Positions 16,007 to 24,659 of a DNA stretch of 64,000 nt are shown here, piece after piece. Positions within the stretch are counted from its first letter, which is position 1, and each line of letters opens with the position of its first letter. The position numbers were made by a program, and so were the translations under genes. This DNA comes from Natronolimnobius sp. AArcel1 (GTDB lineage Archaea > Halobacteriota > Halobacteria > Halobacteriales > Natrialbaceae), in contig NZ_JAAKXY010000002.1 of assembly GCF_011043775.1 (NCBI RefSeq), positions 186,001 to 250,000 of the forward strand, read 5' to 3'. The notes under the pieces were generated by a model that was not told the origin of the DNA, did no database searches, and saw nothing but the letters and a program-made list of their open reading frames with translations.

Positions 16007-17704
16007 TTAGTCGTCTGCTGGCGTTCCGCCGGCATCACTCTCCTCGAGCAGCGATCGGGGAACCGTCCCGTCGGTGTTCCACCCGCGTTCGTCGTAGTAC
16101 GCCTCGAGTCCCTCCTCGAAGCCCGGAATCTGGTCCTCGTAGGGGAGCGTATCGTCGCTCCGGTCGAAGCCGCGCTGGTTGTTGAAGTGGCGCTCGAGCG
16201 AGACGATTTCGCTGCCAAGTGCGAGCAGGTCTGCGTAGTCAGCATCGAGCAACGTTTCGATGCGGTCGGGCGTGACGAAATCCCGTGAGAACTTACACAG
16301 GACGGCGCTGTCTTTGATCACATTTCCGTTCTCGAGGGTGACGATTTTGGGTGGTTTGCCCTCGAGGCCATCCTTCGGGAAGGCGTCGGCGGCGTCGACG
16401 AGCGGGTACTCGAAGGGGTAGAATTCGGCGTACATGTGGTCTGCGCCGCGATTGGATGTGGCGAAGGCGAGTCCCTGGCCGTTGAGTGTGCGACCGTCGT
16501 GAGCGGAGAATTCCATGCCCTTGACCGACCAGTTCTCGACGCCGAGGTCGTCGTGGAAGCGGTCGACGCCCTCCGCCAGTGTGTCGCCAATTCCCTCGCG
16601 ATAGGCGATTTTCTCGACCAGTTCGTGGATCAGGTCGGCGTTTCCGAACTCGTCCTCGCTGGCGAGATAGGCTGCAACGGAGTCGCCCGCCGAAATGGTG
16701 TCAAGGCCGAGTTCGTCACAGAGCTTGTTCGATTGCATCACGTCCACGATGTCGTCGACGCCCGAGTTCGGGCCGAAGGCCATCAGCGTCTCGTACTCGG
16801 GGCCTTCCGTCTCGAGGCCAGTCTCTTCGTCGCGGGTCGGCAGTTTGCATGCAAAGGCACACGCCGAGCAGGTGCCTTTCTGGTACTTTTTCTCCTCGAC
16901 GCGGTCGCCGCTGACGCCGTCGATGCCCTCGAATGAGAGCTCCGAGAAGTAGTGTGTCGGCAACGCCTCGACCTGATTCGCGTACTCGGCGACCGAGGAC
17001 GTCCCCTGGTCCCGCATGATGTGGTCGGACTGGGCGGCCTCGCGGTGGACATCCATCTGCAGCGGTGGAATCTCGATCTCTCTGGTCGAGTCGCCGTCGA
17101 ACGTGATCGCTTTGACGTTCTTCGACCCCAGAACCGCGCCCAGCCCGCCCCGGCCGAACGCGCGCTCTTTCGAGGTCATGATCGAGGCGTAGCGAACCTG
17201 ATTCTCACCCGCGGGGCCGACGACGACCGTGTGCTCGGCCTCGAGGCCGTGTTCGTCCGCGATGTAGTCACAGGTCTCCGAGACGAGGGCTTCCTCGAGG
17301 TCGGGGACGGGTTCGAACTCGACGCCCTCATCCGTGACATGCACAATGACCAACTCGTCGCTCGCGCCGGTGATCTCGACGGCGCTGTAGCCGGTCCCAG
17401 TGAAATTTCTCGAGAGGAACCCGCCCGCGTTCGAGGAGAGCAACCCATCGGTCAACGGCGAGACGCTGGTCGCGGACATTCGTCCGGTAAAGCTCATTGT
17501 CGAGTGCTGCAGCGGTCCCGTCGCGAAGTAGAGTCGGTTCTCGGGGCCGAGCGGGTCAACGTCAAAGGGGATTCGATCGTGGGCGAGTCGCGTTCCAAGT
17601 GCGCGCCCGCCAATCGACGACTCGAGGATGTCGTCGATAGCGTCCGTCTCGGCCGTCCGGTCGCCGACATCGATCGTACACAGCGGTCCGCGGACGTGTT
17701 TCAT
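16007..17704 (-). CDS. Aldehyde ferredoxin oxidoreductase (tungsten/molybdopterin enzyme)
   Basis: This 565-residue AOR-family enzyme oxidises aldehydes to acids with ferredoxin. The N-terminal domain has the pterin-binding GGRALGTRLAHD and GPLQHSTMSFTGRM segments. The 4Fe-4S ligands lie in GTCSACAFACK (CxxCxxxC) with the fourth Cys in VLCKFSRDF. GRGGLGAVLGSKNVKAI is a further family signature. It is slightly shorter than hyperthermophile AOR (~605). No ferredoxin or cofactor gene is adjacent. It is convergent with the response regulator gene, with 29 bp between the two stop codons. Which of tungsten or molybdenum is used cannot be told. Confidence 0.93.
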   Translation of the reverse strand: MKHVRGPLCTIDVGDRTAETDAIDDILESSIGGRALGTRLAHDRIPFDVDPLGPENRLYFATGPLQHSTMSFTGRMSATSVSPLTDGLLSSNAGGFLSRNFTGTGYSAVEITGASDELVIVHVTDEGVEFEPVPDLEEALVSETCDYIADEHGLEAEHTVVVGPAGENQVRYASIMTSKERAFGRGGLGAVLGSKNVKAITFDGDSTREIEIPPLQMDVHREAAQSDHIMRDQGTSSVAEYANQVEALPTHYFSELSFEGIDGVSGDRVEEKKYQKGTCSACAFACKLPTRDEETGLETEGPEYETLMAFGPNSGVDDIVDVMQSNKLCDELGLDTISAGDSVAAYLASEDEFGNADLIHELVEKIAYREGIGDTLAEGVDRFHDDLGVENWSVKGMEFSAHDGRTLNGQGLAFATSNRGADHMYAEFYPFEYPLVDAADAFPKDGLEGKPPKIVTLENGNVIKDSAVLCKFSRDFVTPDRIETLLDADYADLLALGSEIVSLERHFNNQRGFDRSDDTLPYEDQIPGFEEGLEAYYDERGWNTDGTVPRSLLEESDAGGTPADD

Positions 17705-17851
17705 GGTCGATAGTGTGAGACGAGGAGCGGCAAAACGCTACCGATTGAGAAAGTCACACCCGGAGACCGGGCAGTGGCGCGTCTCGGCCCCTCGGTCGGT
17801 CGAGTCGCTGTACAATGCTTCCACAAACCGACGTAATGAGCGAAAAACGGC

Positions 17852-17858
17852 TTTTAAA
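17852..17858 (+). promoter_or_regulatory. TATA-like box of the DUF2391 gene
   Basis: TTTTAAA lies 24-30 nt before ATG 17882, supporting that start and a leaderless transcript. Confidence 0.5.
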
Positions 17859-17881
17859 CAGATCAGTCAACGACGGTGCGT

Positions 17882-18454
17882 ATGGCGCAGTCAGGCGACC
17901 CTGACCGAGAGCGGGCAACGATTGAGGACCTGTACGAACAACTCGAGACCTTAGAGCAGACAGTCGACGACGCAGACGAACAACGGGAGGTTCGTCGAAC
18001 GAAGCGCCTTGCTGCGCGCCTCCCAGGTAACGGTACCGTCGGCCGAGTGATCACCGAATTTCGAGGCAAGGACAAGGCCGAAGCGTTCGTCGGCAGCGTC
18101 GTCATTGGGATGCCGTTGCTTGTCGAAGACGGAGTTCTCGAGATCGGCGAGTTTCTCGCGGCAACGCCAGCGTACTTCGGTGTGAACATCGCGCTCGCGG
18201 TTGCGCTGGTCGGTGGCATTCTCTACGTCGCCGACTTTCGCGACGTGCGGGTGACCAACCCCTACTTTGGCGTGATTCCGCGCCGTCCCGTCTGGGTGCT
18301 CGCTATTGCGTTCGTCACCGCAGCAGGGATGATGACGCTGTGGGGGCGTGTCACCTGGAGCGAGCCCTGGGTGGATCTCTGCCAGGTATCAGTGATCTTC
18401 ACCGCGATGGCAATCGGTGGTTCGCTCGGGGACATTCTTCCCGGCGAGCACTGA
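17882..18454 (+). CDS. DUF2391 (TIGR02587-like) integral membrane protein
   Basis: This 190-residue protein starts with a charged coiled-coil-like segment (RATIEDLYEQLETLEQTVDDADEQ) and then has about four membrane spans: AFVGSVVIGMPLLVEDG, NIALAVALVGGILYVADF, VWVLAIAFVTAAGMMTLW and the C-terminal VSVIFTAMAIGGSLGDIL. This matches the pattern I remember for DUF2391. Function is unknown. ATG 17882 is preferred over GTG 17876 because of the TATA spacing. It is divergent from the aldehyde ferredoxin oxidoreductase gene. Confidence 0.8.
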   Translation: MAQSGDPDRERATIEDLYEQLETLEQTVDDADEQREVRRTKRLAARLPGNGTVGRVITEFRGKDKAEAFVGSVVIGMPLLVEDGVLEIGEFLAATPAYFGVNIALAVALVGGILYVADFRDVRVTNPYFGVIPRRPVWVLAIAFVTAAGMMTLWGRVTWSEPWVDLCQVSVIFTAMAIGGSLGDILPGEH

Positions 18455-18467
18455 ATCGGCTTGGGCC

Positions 18468-18731
18468 TCACTCGAGGACAGCCCGCTCGTCGTCAGGGAC
18501 GTGACAGTCGTCGTCGAGGACGACCTCGAGGCGGTCGTCGTCGATCAGGTGGTCGATCTGGTCATGAGTAAAGCGGCCGTCACAATCGGGGCCGATGAAC
18601 GTCACGAATCGGTCGGTGCGTTCGACGACGGTTGCAAGTGAGTCACCAGTTCGGTAGTGATAGCGGACAGTCGTGCCAGGGAAGAGGGCAGCCTCGGTCG
18701 TCCGGGCATACGCAAAGCGGTGGCGGACCAT
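18468..18731 (-). CDS. Small conserved haloarchaeal protein, function unknown
   Basis: This 87-residue acidic protein starts at MVRHRFAYARTTEA. The strand-rich pattern TTVRYHYRTGDSLATVVERTDRFVTFIG suggests a small beta-barrel (SH3- or PRC-like), and it ends in VVLDDDCHVPDDE. I prefer the internal Met at 18731 over the longer frame to 18809 because the extra 26 residues are not protein-like. It is convergent with the DUF2391 gene (13 bp gap). No function is inferred. Confidence 0.55.
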   Translation of the reverse strand: MVRHRFAYARTTEAALFPGTTVRYHYRTGDSLATVVERTDRFVTFIGPDCDGRFTHDQIDHLIDDDRLEVVLDDDCHVPDDERAVLE

Positions 18732-18842
18732 AGCCGAGCACTCGCTGATGGCGGTATAGCTCTTGTGGAGACACCGCCTCGCCTCGAGACCCAAACTATG
18801 TGAACCCAACAGTCAACCGTGTCCCGGCCGGAGATGGACGTG

Positions 18843-19013
18843 ATGACAGACCCAGACCGACTCGATCCATCCGACGATGACGACCCAGTTGACTCGTTCG
18901 TCGAAGACACCGTCGGCGCTGACGATCTCGTCGAAGGGCTCGTCGAAGGCCCACTCGAGATTTCAGAGACGCTAACGCCGGGAGATGACGAGTCGGACGA
19001 GGAAACGCGATAG
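18843..19013 (+). CDS. Possible small acidic protein
   Basis: This 56-residue frame is extremely acidic (SDDDDPVDSFVED, GDDESDEET) with a short hydrophobic core (DDLVEGLVEGPLEISETL). Codon choice resembles neighbouring genes, and the frame fills the gap between two minus-strand genes. Haloarchaea encode many such short acidic proteins, but nothing beyond composition supports it. Confidence 0.4.
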   Translation: MTDPDRLDPSDDDDPVDSFVEDTVGADDLVEGLVEGPLEISETLTPGDDESDEETR

Positions 19014-19016
19014 TGC

Positions 19017-21053
19017 TTACCGGTCTTCGTCGTAAATGTGGTCGATTCGATCCGCGAATCGATCCATGATGACGCGCCGTTTCTTTTTCATCGTGGGCGT
19101 GAGCATCTCGTTTTCCTCGGTGAACTCCTGCGGCACGAGTTCAAAGCGCTTGATCTGCTCGTAGTCCTCGAAGTCCTCGTTCGCACGGTCGACTTCGTCG
19201 CGGACGTACTCGCGAACGCGCTCGTTGTCACACATCGCCTGTGGCTCGTCAGGCAGGTCGATGCCCTCGCTCTCGGCCCACGAGCGGATGTGGTCGGTGT
19301 TCGGTACGAGCAACGCGCCGACAAACTTCTCGTTGTCGCCGACGACCATCGCCTGCTCGATGATCTCGCTTGCGGCGAACTGATCCTCGAGCGGTGCGGG
19401 CGCGACGTTTTTGCCTGTCGAAAGGACGAGAATCTGTTTCGTCCGGTCGCGGAACTCGAGGTAGCCATCGGGTCGCTTGTGGACGATGTCGCCGGTTCGG
19501 AACCACTGGCCGGCAGTAGCGCCGTCGGCGTCCATCCGTTCGGTGGGTTCATCGCTGTCGGCGTCAGCGCCGGCATCGGTGGTCTCGGGGACGGTGTCGG
19601 TGAACGCCCGATCCGTCGCGCCGGGTTTGTTCCAGTAGCCGCGGGTCACGTTCGGTCCCTTCACGAGGAGTTCGCCCACTTCGCCGGCATCGTCTTCGAA
19701 CGCCGACTGATCGGCAGCGGTTTCGTCGATCGCGATATCGACGTCGACGACCGGCGGTCCAATCGTCCCGATTTTCGGCGCTTCGGGTGGGTTGACGGTA
19801 ATCACAGGGGCAGTTTCCGTCAGTCCGTAGCCCTCGTAGATCGGCAGTCCCATCGCGTGATAAAGTGCACAGAGTTCCGCCGAGAGGCTGCCGCCGCCGC
19901 TAATCAGCAGTTCAATTTCACCACCGAGTGCTTCCCGAACGGTCGAGAAGACGAGTTTGTCCGCGAGCGCGCGCTTGGCGTTCAAAATTGCACCCGGGTC
20001 ATCGGCCTGATGATGTTTGACGCCGACATCGGTTGCCCACTCGAAGATCCGCTGTTTGGCCCCTGACTCGCTTGCTTTCTCTCGAATTCCGTCGTAAATC
20101 TTCTCGTAAACCCGTGGCACGCTCGTCGCCGTCGATGGCTGGACGAGGCTGAAATCCTCCTGTAAGGTATCCGGGCTCTCGGCGTAAGCAACACAGCCTC
20201 CAGCCGCAAACATGACGAAATGCCCAGCCGTTCGCTCGAAGACGTGTGCCAGTGGCAGATACGACACCGACTGCGACGCTGCATCCAGAACCGGAACATC
20301 GTCGCTTCTGTCCGGTCGCGGGCCGAATCGCTTGCGGATTTGATTGACATTCGCCCGGAAGTTCCGATGAGTGAGCTGGACGCCCTTTGGCTTGCCCGTC
20401 GTCCCGCTCGTGTAGATCAGACTCGCCAGATCGTCCATCGCCGGCGCATCAACCCACGTCTGGTAGGTCTCGAGGTCGAACGTCTCCTCGCCACGGTCGT
20501 AGACCTCAGCGAGCGTCAGCACGTCCTCGCGGTCCGTAACCTCGCCCTCGAGCGTGTCCATCGAGACGATGAACTCGAGGTCGAGATCGTCTTCGACTTC
20601 GAGGACGGTCTCGAGGCGTTGCTGGTCTTCGACGATGACGGCCGAGGCGTTCGGGTCGTCGAGGAGATAGTCGACTTTCGAGGGAGACGAATCGGCGTAG
20701 ACCGTCGTCACGACCGCGCCAGCACTGAGTAACGCAAAGTCACAGTGGGCCCACTCCATGCGGGTGTTCGAAAAGATACCAACCCGATCACCGCGCTCGA
20801 TGCCGAGGTCGCGGAATCCGGCCGCGAGCATGCGGACGATATCGCGCATCTCGGCATACGAGAGCGGGCGAAACTCACCTGGCGCTGCGGCAGGGATAAC
20901 CGAATCGGTCAGTGACCGGTCCGAGACGCCGCCTTTGTACTTCTGGGCCGGACGGTTGGCGTGTCGCTCTGCAGTGTCCTCGAATAGCCGTCCGAGGGTC
21001 GTCTCGCCGATTACTTCGTCCTCGTACTCGCGTTCGGCGTCCAACCAGTTCAT
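19017..21053 (-). CDS. Long-chain fatty-acid-CoA ligase (AMP-binding)
   Basis: This 678-residue ANL-superfamily enzyme activates fatty acids to acyl-CoA via acyl-AMP. The P-loop motif is DDLASLIYTSGTTGKPKGVQLTH (A3). Further landmarks are YLPLAHVFERT, EGYGLTETAPVI, FRTGDIVHKRPDGYLEFRDR (A7/A8 hinge) and, near the C-terminus, a Lys in EFTEENEMLTPTMKKKRR. It is of the long subclass resembling bacterial and eukaryotic FAA1-type ligases. The listed frame extends to a TTG at 21068; Met 21053 (MNWLDAE) is the likelier start. Products would feed a thiolase such as the one at 13.9 kb. Confidence 0.92.
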   Translation of the reverse strand: MNWLDAEREYEDEVIGETTLGRLFEDTAERHANRPAQKYKGGVSDRSLTDSVIPAAAPGEFRPLSYAEMRDIVRMLAAGFRDLGIERGDRVGIFSNTRMEWAHCDFALLSAGAVVTTVYADSSPSKVDYLLDDPNASAVIVEDQQRLETVLEVEDDLDLEFIVSMDTLEGEVTDREDVLTLAEVYDRGEETFDLETYQTWVDAPAMDDLASLIYTSGTTGKPKGVQLTHRNFRANVNQIRKRFGPRPDRSDDVPVLDAASQSVSYLPLAHVFERTAGHFVMFAAGGCVAYAESPDTLQEDFSLVQPSTATSVPRVYEKIYDGIREKASESGAKQRIFEWATDVGVKHHQADDPGAILNAKRALADKLVFSTVREALGGEIELLISGGGSLSAELCALYHAMGLPIYEGYGLTETAPVITVNPPEAPKIGTIGPPVVDVDIAIDETAADQSAFEDDAGEVGELLVKGPNVTRGYWNKPGATDRAFTDTVPETTDAGADADSDEPTERMDADGATAGQWFRTGDIVHKRPDGYLEFRDRTKQILVLSTGKNVAPAPLEDQFAASEIIEQAMVVGDNEKFVGALLVPNTDHIRSWAESEGIDLPDEPQAMCDNERVREYVRDEVDRANEDFEDYEQIKRFELVPQEFTEENEMLTPTMKKKRRVIMDRFADRIDHIYDEDR

Positions 21054-21157
21054 ATGCGTGTGTGACAACCTCCCGTGCGATAAAACATGATGAAACTACA
21101 GTCATCGACGGACGTGTTTATTCGGGAGTGTCCAGAATGCATCGCTCAGCGTATCGC

Positions 21158-22081
21158 TTACTCCTCGAGTGCGTCGAGAACCCCACGCGCGTTCATTGTG
21201 GCTTCGGCGCGCGCTTTGCGTTCGCCCCAGACATCGATGAGGTCGGCGTCAGCCGAGTCAGCCGCATCTGCAATGACAGTCTCGTCCTCGAGTTCCTCGC
21301 GGGCATCACTGACTGACGCAACCCACGCAGTGAGGGTCTCCGCGTACGTCTTGAGGGCTTCCTCGAGAGTGTCGCTTACGTCGCGCGGGCCGAAGTGGGT
21401 GTAGAGCAAGACGTCAGGATCGATCTCGGCAATCGTCTCGAGGTCAGCCAGACAGCCCTCGAGGTCGAAATCGGAGGGTGGCGAGGTCTCGACGATCCGC
21501 TCGAGCGGAGGCACCCAGATCCCCGCGGCATCGCCCGTAAACACCGCGTTGTTTTCGGGGTCCTCGAAGACGACCTGATGGAACGCGTGACCAGGCGCCC
21601 TGTGGGCGCGCAGTTCGTGATTCCCAAGGTCGACCGTATCGCCGTCCTCGAGTTCGACGATTCGGTCTTCGTCGATCGGTTTGGGCTCGACGTAGAACTC
21701 CCACTGGTCGCCGACGGCGGCTTTCGTTCCGGCGACGAGACGACCAGGATCGGCCAGCAAACTCGCACCGGCTGCGGGGACGTAGACCGACGCGTGTGGA
21801 CACGCCTCGGCGAGAAAGCCAGCCCCACCGGCGTGATCCAAGTGGATGTGCGTGACGGCAATCGCCGCGAGTTCCTCACGGTCGATTCCGACCTCGGCGA
21901 GCGCCTCAAGGAGCAATTCGTGGTTAGTGCCGAGTCCAGTCTCGATGATTGCTGGCTGGTCGGCATCGAGGATGTACGCGGCCCCGTAGCCAGGCGTGTC
22001 GTACATTCCGGTATCGAGATAGTACAGGTCCGAACAGTCGCCGGTCGTGACTTTGCGGACGGTACCAACATCCATGTCCAT
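21158..22081 (-). CDS. Metallo-beta-lactamase fold hydrolase
   Basis: This 307-residue MBL-fold protein carries the di-zinc motif THIHLDHAGG, a further His in APGHAFHQ, an Asp in FTGDAAGIW and a final His in LLYTHFGPRD. The active site therefore looks complete. The N-terminal GYGAAYILDADQPAIIETG is typical of the glyoxalase-II-like/AIM-1-like branch. The substrate is unknown. I start at 22081 because upstream sequence in the same frame does not resemble protein. It is divergent from the histidine kinase gene. Confidence 0.88.
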   Translation of the reverse strand: MDMDVGTVRKVTTGDCSDLYYLDTGMYDTPGYGAAYILDADQPAIIETGLGTNHELLLEALAEVGIDREELAAIAVTHIHLDHAGGAGFLAEACPHASVYVPAAGASLLADPGRLVAGTKAAVGDQWEFYVEPKPIDEDRIVELEDGDTVDLGNHELRAHRAPGHAFHQVVFEDPENNAVFTGDAAGIWVPPLERIVETSPPSDFDLEGCLADLETIAEIDPDVLLYTHFGPRDVSDTLEEALKTYAETLTAWVASVSDAREELEDETVIADAADSADADLIDVWGERKARAEATMNARGVLDALEE

Positions 22082-22255
22082 ACGGCTAGGGCATCCTCGA
22101 ACCCGATAAAAACACCTGCCGCATGCGGTCATCGCCATAGCTGGCAGACATCCTCGAGTCAGACGGTCAGAATACTGTCGATAGCAACCCATGAAGATTT
22201 TTAGTCCCCCACTCCAGTTGTAGATTAGAACAGTCGCTGTGTGATCAACGTTCGC

Positions 22256-23509
22256 ATGAAACGCAAGATACGCCACTGGCTTCGAACACAGGCCCACTCG
22301 CCCCGAATCGTAATCGGGTTCAGTCTCCTTTCGGGGCTGGCGCTGATCGGCTGGTGGCTTCGCTTTCTCTCACCGGCAGACGTGCCGGCGCTTCTGTTAA
22401 CGCTTGGAACCGTTGGGATGCCGACGCTCGGACTCGCTTGGAGTGGCTACCGCCTCGAGCAAAGCGATATCGCGTCCGATCGCTACGTCCGCCCGGTCGC
22501 CTGGTGTCTTGGCGGGGCAGTCGGCTTACTTGCTGTTGCGCTCCCGACGATGCTCATTTTCCCCTGGCACGATCCCGTCGTCGCAATTGCCTGGACACAC
22601 TTTGCGGTCACTGCAGGCGCTATCGGCGGCTTTGCCGTTGGCTACGTCGAAGCACGCGCCGTCCAGCGCGAAGTCGACGCAACGGCCGCAGCGGTGCGGG
22701 CCGATCAACTGGCCGAGGAACGACAGGTGCTTGCGTATCTGAACGACCTGCTCCGACATGAGGTCTTAAACAGTGCGCAGATCATCGGCGGACACGCATC
22801 GCTGTTACTCGAAGAGCCACCGACACCGAGCCGAAAGCGCCGCCTTGAAACGATCGACAGCGAGACCGAGTCCCTGCAGGCTGTGATCGATGACGTTCGC
22901 GTGATGCTCGATGCGAACGCACGGACGAACCAGCCAGCCGTCGTCGATCTCTCAACATTGCTTGTCGAGACAGTGACGATGGTCCAGACAGAGTACACCG
23001 TCGACATCGACACGACGATTCCTGCCTCAATCACCGTCGACGGCAACGACGGGCTCAAACGCATCTTCATGAACGTCCTCGAGAACGCGATCGAACACAA
23101 CGACAACGAGTGCCCGCACGTCGAACTCACCGTCGAGACAACGTCCGAAACAGTCACTGTCACCATTGCTGATGATGGACCGGGCATCCCACAAGACGAG
23201 CGAGCAACACTGTTCGACCGAAAGTCAAGTAATCACGGCCTTGGTCTCTATCTCGTTCGCATTCTGGTGACCAGATACGGCGGCGCTGTCGATCTCGTCG
23301 AAACCGGACCCGAGGGGAGTGTCTTTGCGATTACGCTGCCTCGAGCCTCCTCACAGCGCCGCCAGGACACGAACGAGCGGGAAATAGGACCGACGGGACA
23401 GCACTCCTCAGAAAACGCGCGCGAACAGCGAGATTGCAGTCGAAATCGACACCACGGACCGACCCGCGAGTCTCCTTCATCCGTCGTCTCGACAGCCTCA
23501 CTTCAGTAG
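22256..23509 (+). CDS. Membrane-bound sensor histidine kinase
   Basis: This 417-residue kinase has four N-terminal membrane helices (~residues 15-140: IGFSLLSGLALIGWWLRFL; ALLLTLGTVGMPTLGLAW; WCLGGAVGLLAVALPTML; WTHFAVTAGAIGGFAVGYV). The DHp helix with the phospho-acceptor is LNDLLRHEVLNSAQIIGGHAS. The ATPase boxes are LENAIEHND (N), ADDGPGIP (G1), HGLGLYLV (G2) and EGSVFAITLP. There is no PAS domain, so the membrane part probably senses. A TATA-like ATTTTTAG lies at 22197-22204. GTG 22241 is an alternative start. The ~45-residue Ser/Arg-rich C-terminal tail is unusual. No partner regulator is adjacent. Confidence 0.9.
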   Translation: MKRKIRHWLRTQAHSPRIVIGFSLLSGLALIGWWLRFLSPADVPALLLTLGTVGMPTLGLAWSGYRLEQSDIASDRYVRPVAWCLGGAVGLLAVALPTMLIFPWHDPVVAIAWTHFAVTAGAIGGFAVGYVEARAVQREVDATAAAVRADQLAEERQVLAYLNDLLRHEVLNSAQIIGGHASLLLEEPPTPSRKRRLETIDSETESLQAVIDDVRVMLDANARTNQPAVVDLSTLLVETVTMVQTEYTVDIDTTIPASITVDGNDGLKRIFMNVLENAIEHNDNECPHVELTVETTSETVTVTIADDGPGIPQDERATLFDRKSSNHGLGLYLVRILVTRYGGAVDLVETGPEGSVFAITLPRASSQRRQDTNEREIGPTGQHSSENAREQRDCSRNRHHGPTRESPSSVVSTASLQ

Positions 23510-23545
23510 CGACGGCTCATGGACAGTCGTTTAGCAGAATTGTCG

Positions 23546-24448
23546 TTAGTCATCAGGCCGCTCTTTCCACTCGCCGATACCCGAGGGATCGAGATGGACG
23601 TGTGCGTCACCGACATCCTCGATCGCTCGCAATTGATCGACAAGGTCGGATTCGATATCGTGAGCCTGACGAAACGGCATGTTGCCATCGACTTCGACGT
23701 GGACTTCCACCTCGAGGACGGTGCCATCGTAGAAGACCGTCAGATCGTGAACACCCTCGACAGCAGGGTGATCGCGCAGGGTTCGGGTGATCTCCGTGCG
23801 CTTCTCGGAGCTCGCCGCAGCGCCGACGAGGTAGGTAACGTTCTCGCGGCCGATTTTGATGCCCTGATAGATGACGAGCAGACTGACGAGCCCGCCGGCA
23901 ATGGGGTCAAGTATCGGCACGTTCAGCAGGACGCCGAGGACGCCGACGGTGGCGGCGATCGAGGTGTAGATGTCGTTGAGACAGTCCGCCGCGAGCGCGG
24001 AGAGGGCAGTTGACCCGATATCGGCGTTGACGTACTCTGTGTATCGGTAAACGAGATACATATCGACTATCGCGAACGCCAGTGCGCCGAGCAAAAGCGG
24101 CGTCGCGTCAGGTGGATCGAGTTCGACGAGTCCCTGCAGGGATTCAACGAGCAGGATCAGTCCGAGGACAGCAATAACACTCCCGACAAACAGCGCCGTG
24201 AGGGGTTCGATCCGGTCGTGCCCGTGGGGGTGTGTATCATCCGGTTCGTCGAAGGAACTGCGACCCCAGACGAGGACGACAACGCTTGCGACCAGATCCG
24301 CAATCGAGTGCGCCGCGTCTGCGAGCAGGGCTACGCTGCCGAAGGCCAACCCCGCCGCCCCTTCGACGATAATCTTGACCGTATTCCCGAGGACATTCGC
24401 CCATGAAGCGCGAACAAACCCGCGTCTGCCGGTCGCCGAGTCGGCCAT
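23546..24448 (-). CDS. Cation diffusion facilitator (CDF) metal transporter
   Basis: This 300-residue CDF antiporter exports divalent metal in exchange for protons. Six helices and a C-terminal cytoplasmic domain (~residues 210-290, ending VGDAHVHLDPSG) are visible. TM2 carries the usual LADAAHSIAD with His and Asp. TM5 reads AADCLNDIYTS, where the family normally has HxxxD; here the positions are Asn and Thr, so the transport site is altered. A His-containing loop (DDTHPHGHDR) follows TM2. A perfect 19 bp palindrome begins 5 bp upstream of the start and probably binds a metal-responsive repressor. It is divergent from the crcB pair. Confidence 0.92.
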   Translation of the reverse strand: MADSATGRRGFVRASWANVLGNTVKIIVEGAAGLAFGSVALLADAAHSIADLVASVVVLVWGRSSFDEPDDTHPHGHDRIEPLTALFVGSVIAVLGLILLVESLQGLVELDPPDATPLLLGALAFAIVDMYLVYRYTEYVNADIGSTALSALAADCLNDIYTSIAATVGVLGVLLNVPILDPIAGGLVSLLVIYQGIKIGRENVTYLVGAAASSEKRTEITRTLRDHPAVEGVHDLTVFYDGTVLEVEVHVEVDGNMPFRQAHDIESDLVDQLRAIEDVGDAHVHLDPSGIGEWKERPDD

Positions 24449-24453
24449 ACCTG

Positions 24454-24472
24454 GTTTAGACCCAGTCTAAAC
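24454..24472. promoter_or_regulatory. Perfect inverted-repeat operator upstream of the CDF gene
   Basis: GTTTAGACCCAGTCTAAAC consists of 8 bp arms around a 3 bp spacer and lies 6-24 nt upstream of the CDF start codon. For a leaderless haloarchaeal transcript this region spans the initiation site, so a dimeric repressor bound here would block transcription. Haloarchaeal metal-responsive ArsR-, DtxR- or MarR-type regulators use such dyads. Which one acts here cannot be told from the sequence. Confidence 0.6.
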
Positions 24473-24575
24473 TTGGATCTTTCCCTCCGGCCGTCGTGTG
24501 TGAGTCGTCCACGCAGTTCGTCCCTCCTTCCGAAATTCTCATATGTCCACTCTGAGAACGCTCGAGCAGACTTAC

Positions 24576-24650
24576 GGGCGATGGGGCCCGCCTGACTCAA
24601 CTGCCGCTCTCGGCGACCGACACCCCTCGAGGGCGGCTGACGGTCCCTGC
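24576..24650 (+). promoter_or_regulatory. Fluoride riboswitch (crcB motif) before crcB
   Basis: The 5' part, GGGCGATGGGGCCCGCC (24576-24592), matches the Thermotoga petrophila fluoride aptamer except for one A-to-G change. The 3' part is GGCTGACGGTCCCTGC (24635-24650). The pseudoknot GGCG/CGCC is kept. The main stem GGGGCC/GGTCCC is kept with a compensatory A-U to G-C change, and the linchpin A and U after GGCTG and before GC are present. The hairpin is GCCGC/GCGGC with an enlarged loop. It lies immediately upstream of the crcB ATG (24660). A TATA-like CATATG (24540-24545) would place transcription start just before it. Confidence 0.85.
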
Positions 24651-24659
24651 CTCCAACCC

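Noticed and set aside
24543-24659. N-terminal extension of crcB
   Set aside because: It would translate the fluoride aptamer; relatives start at ATG 24660.
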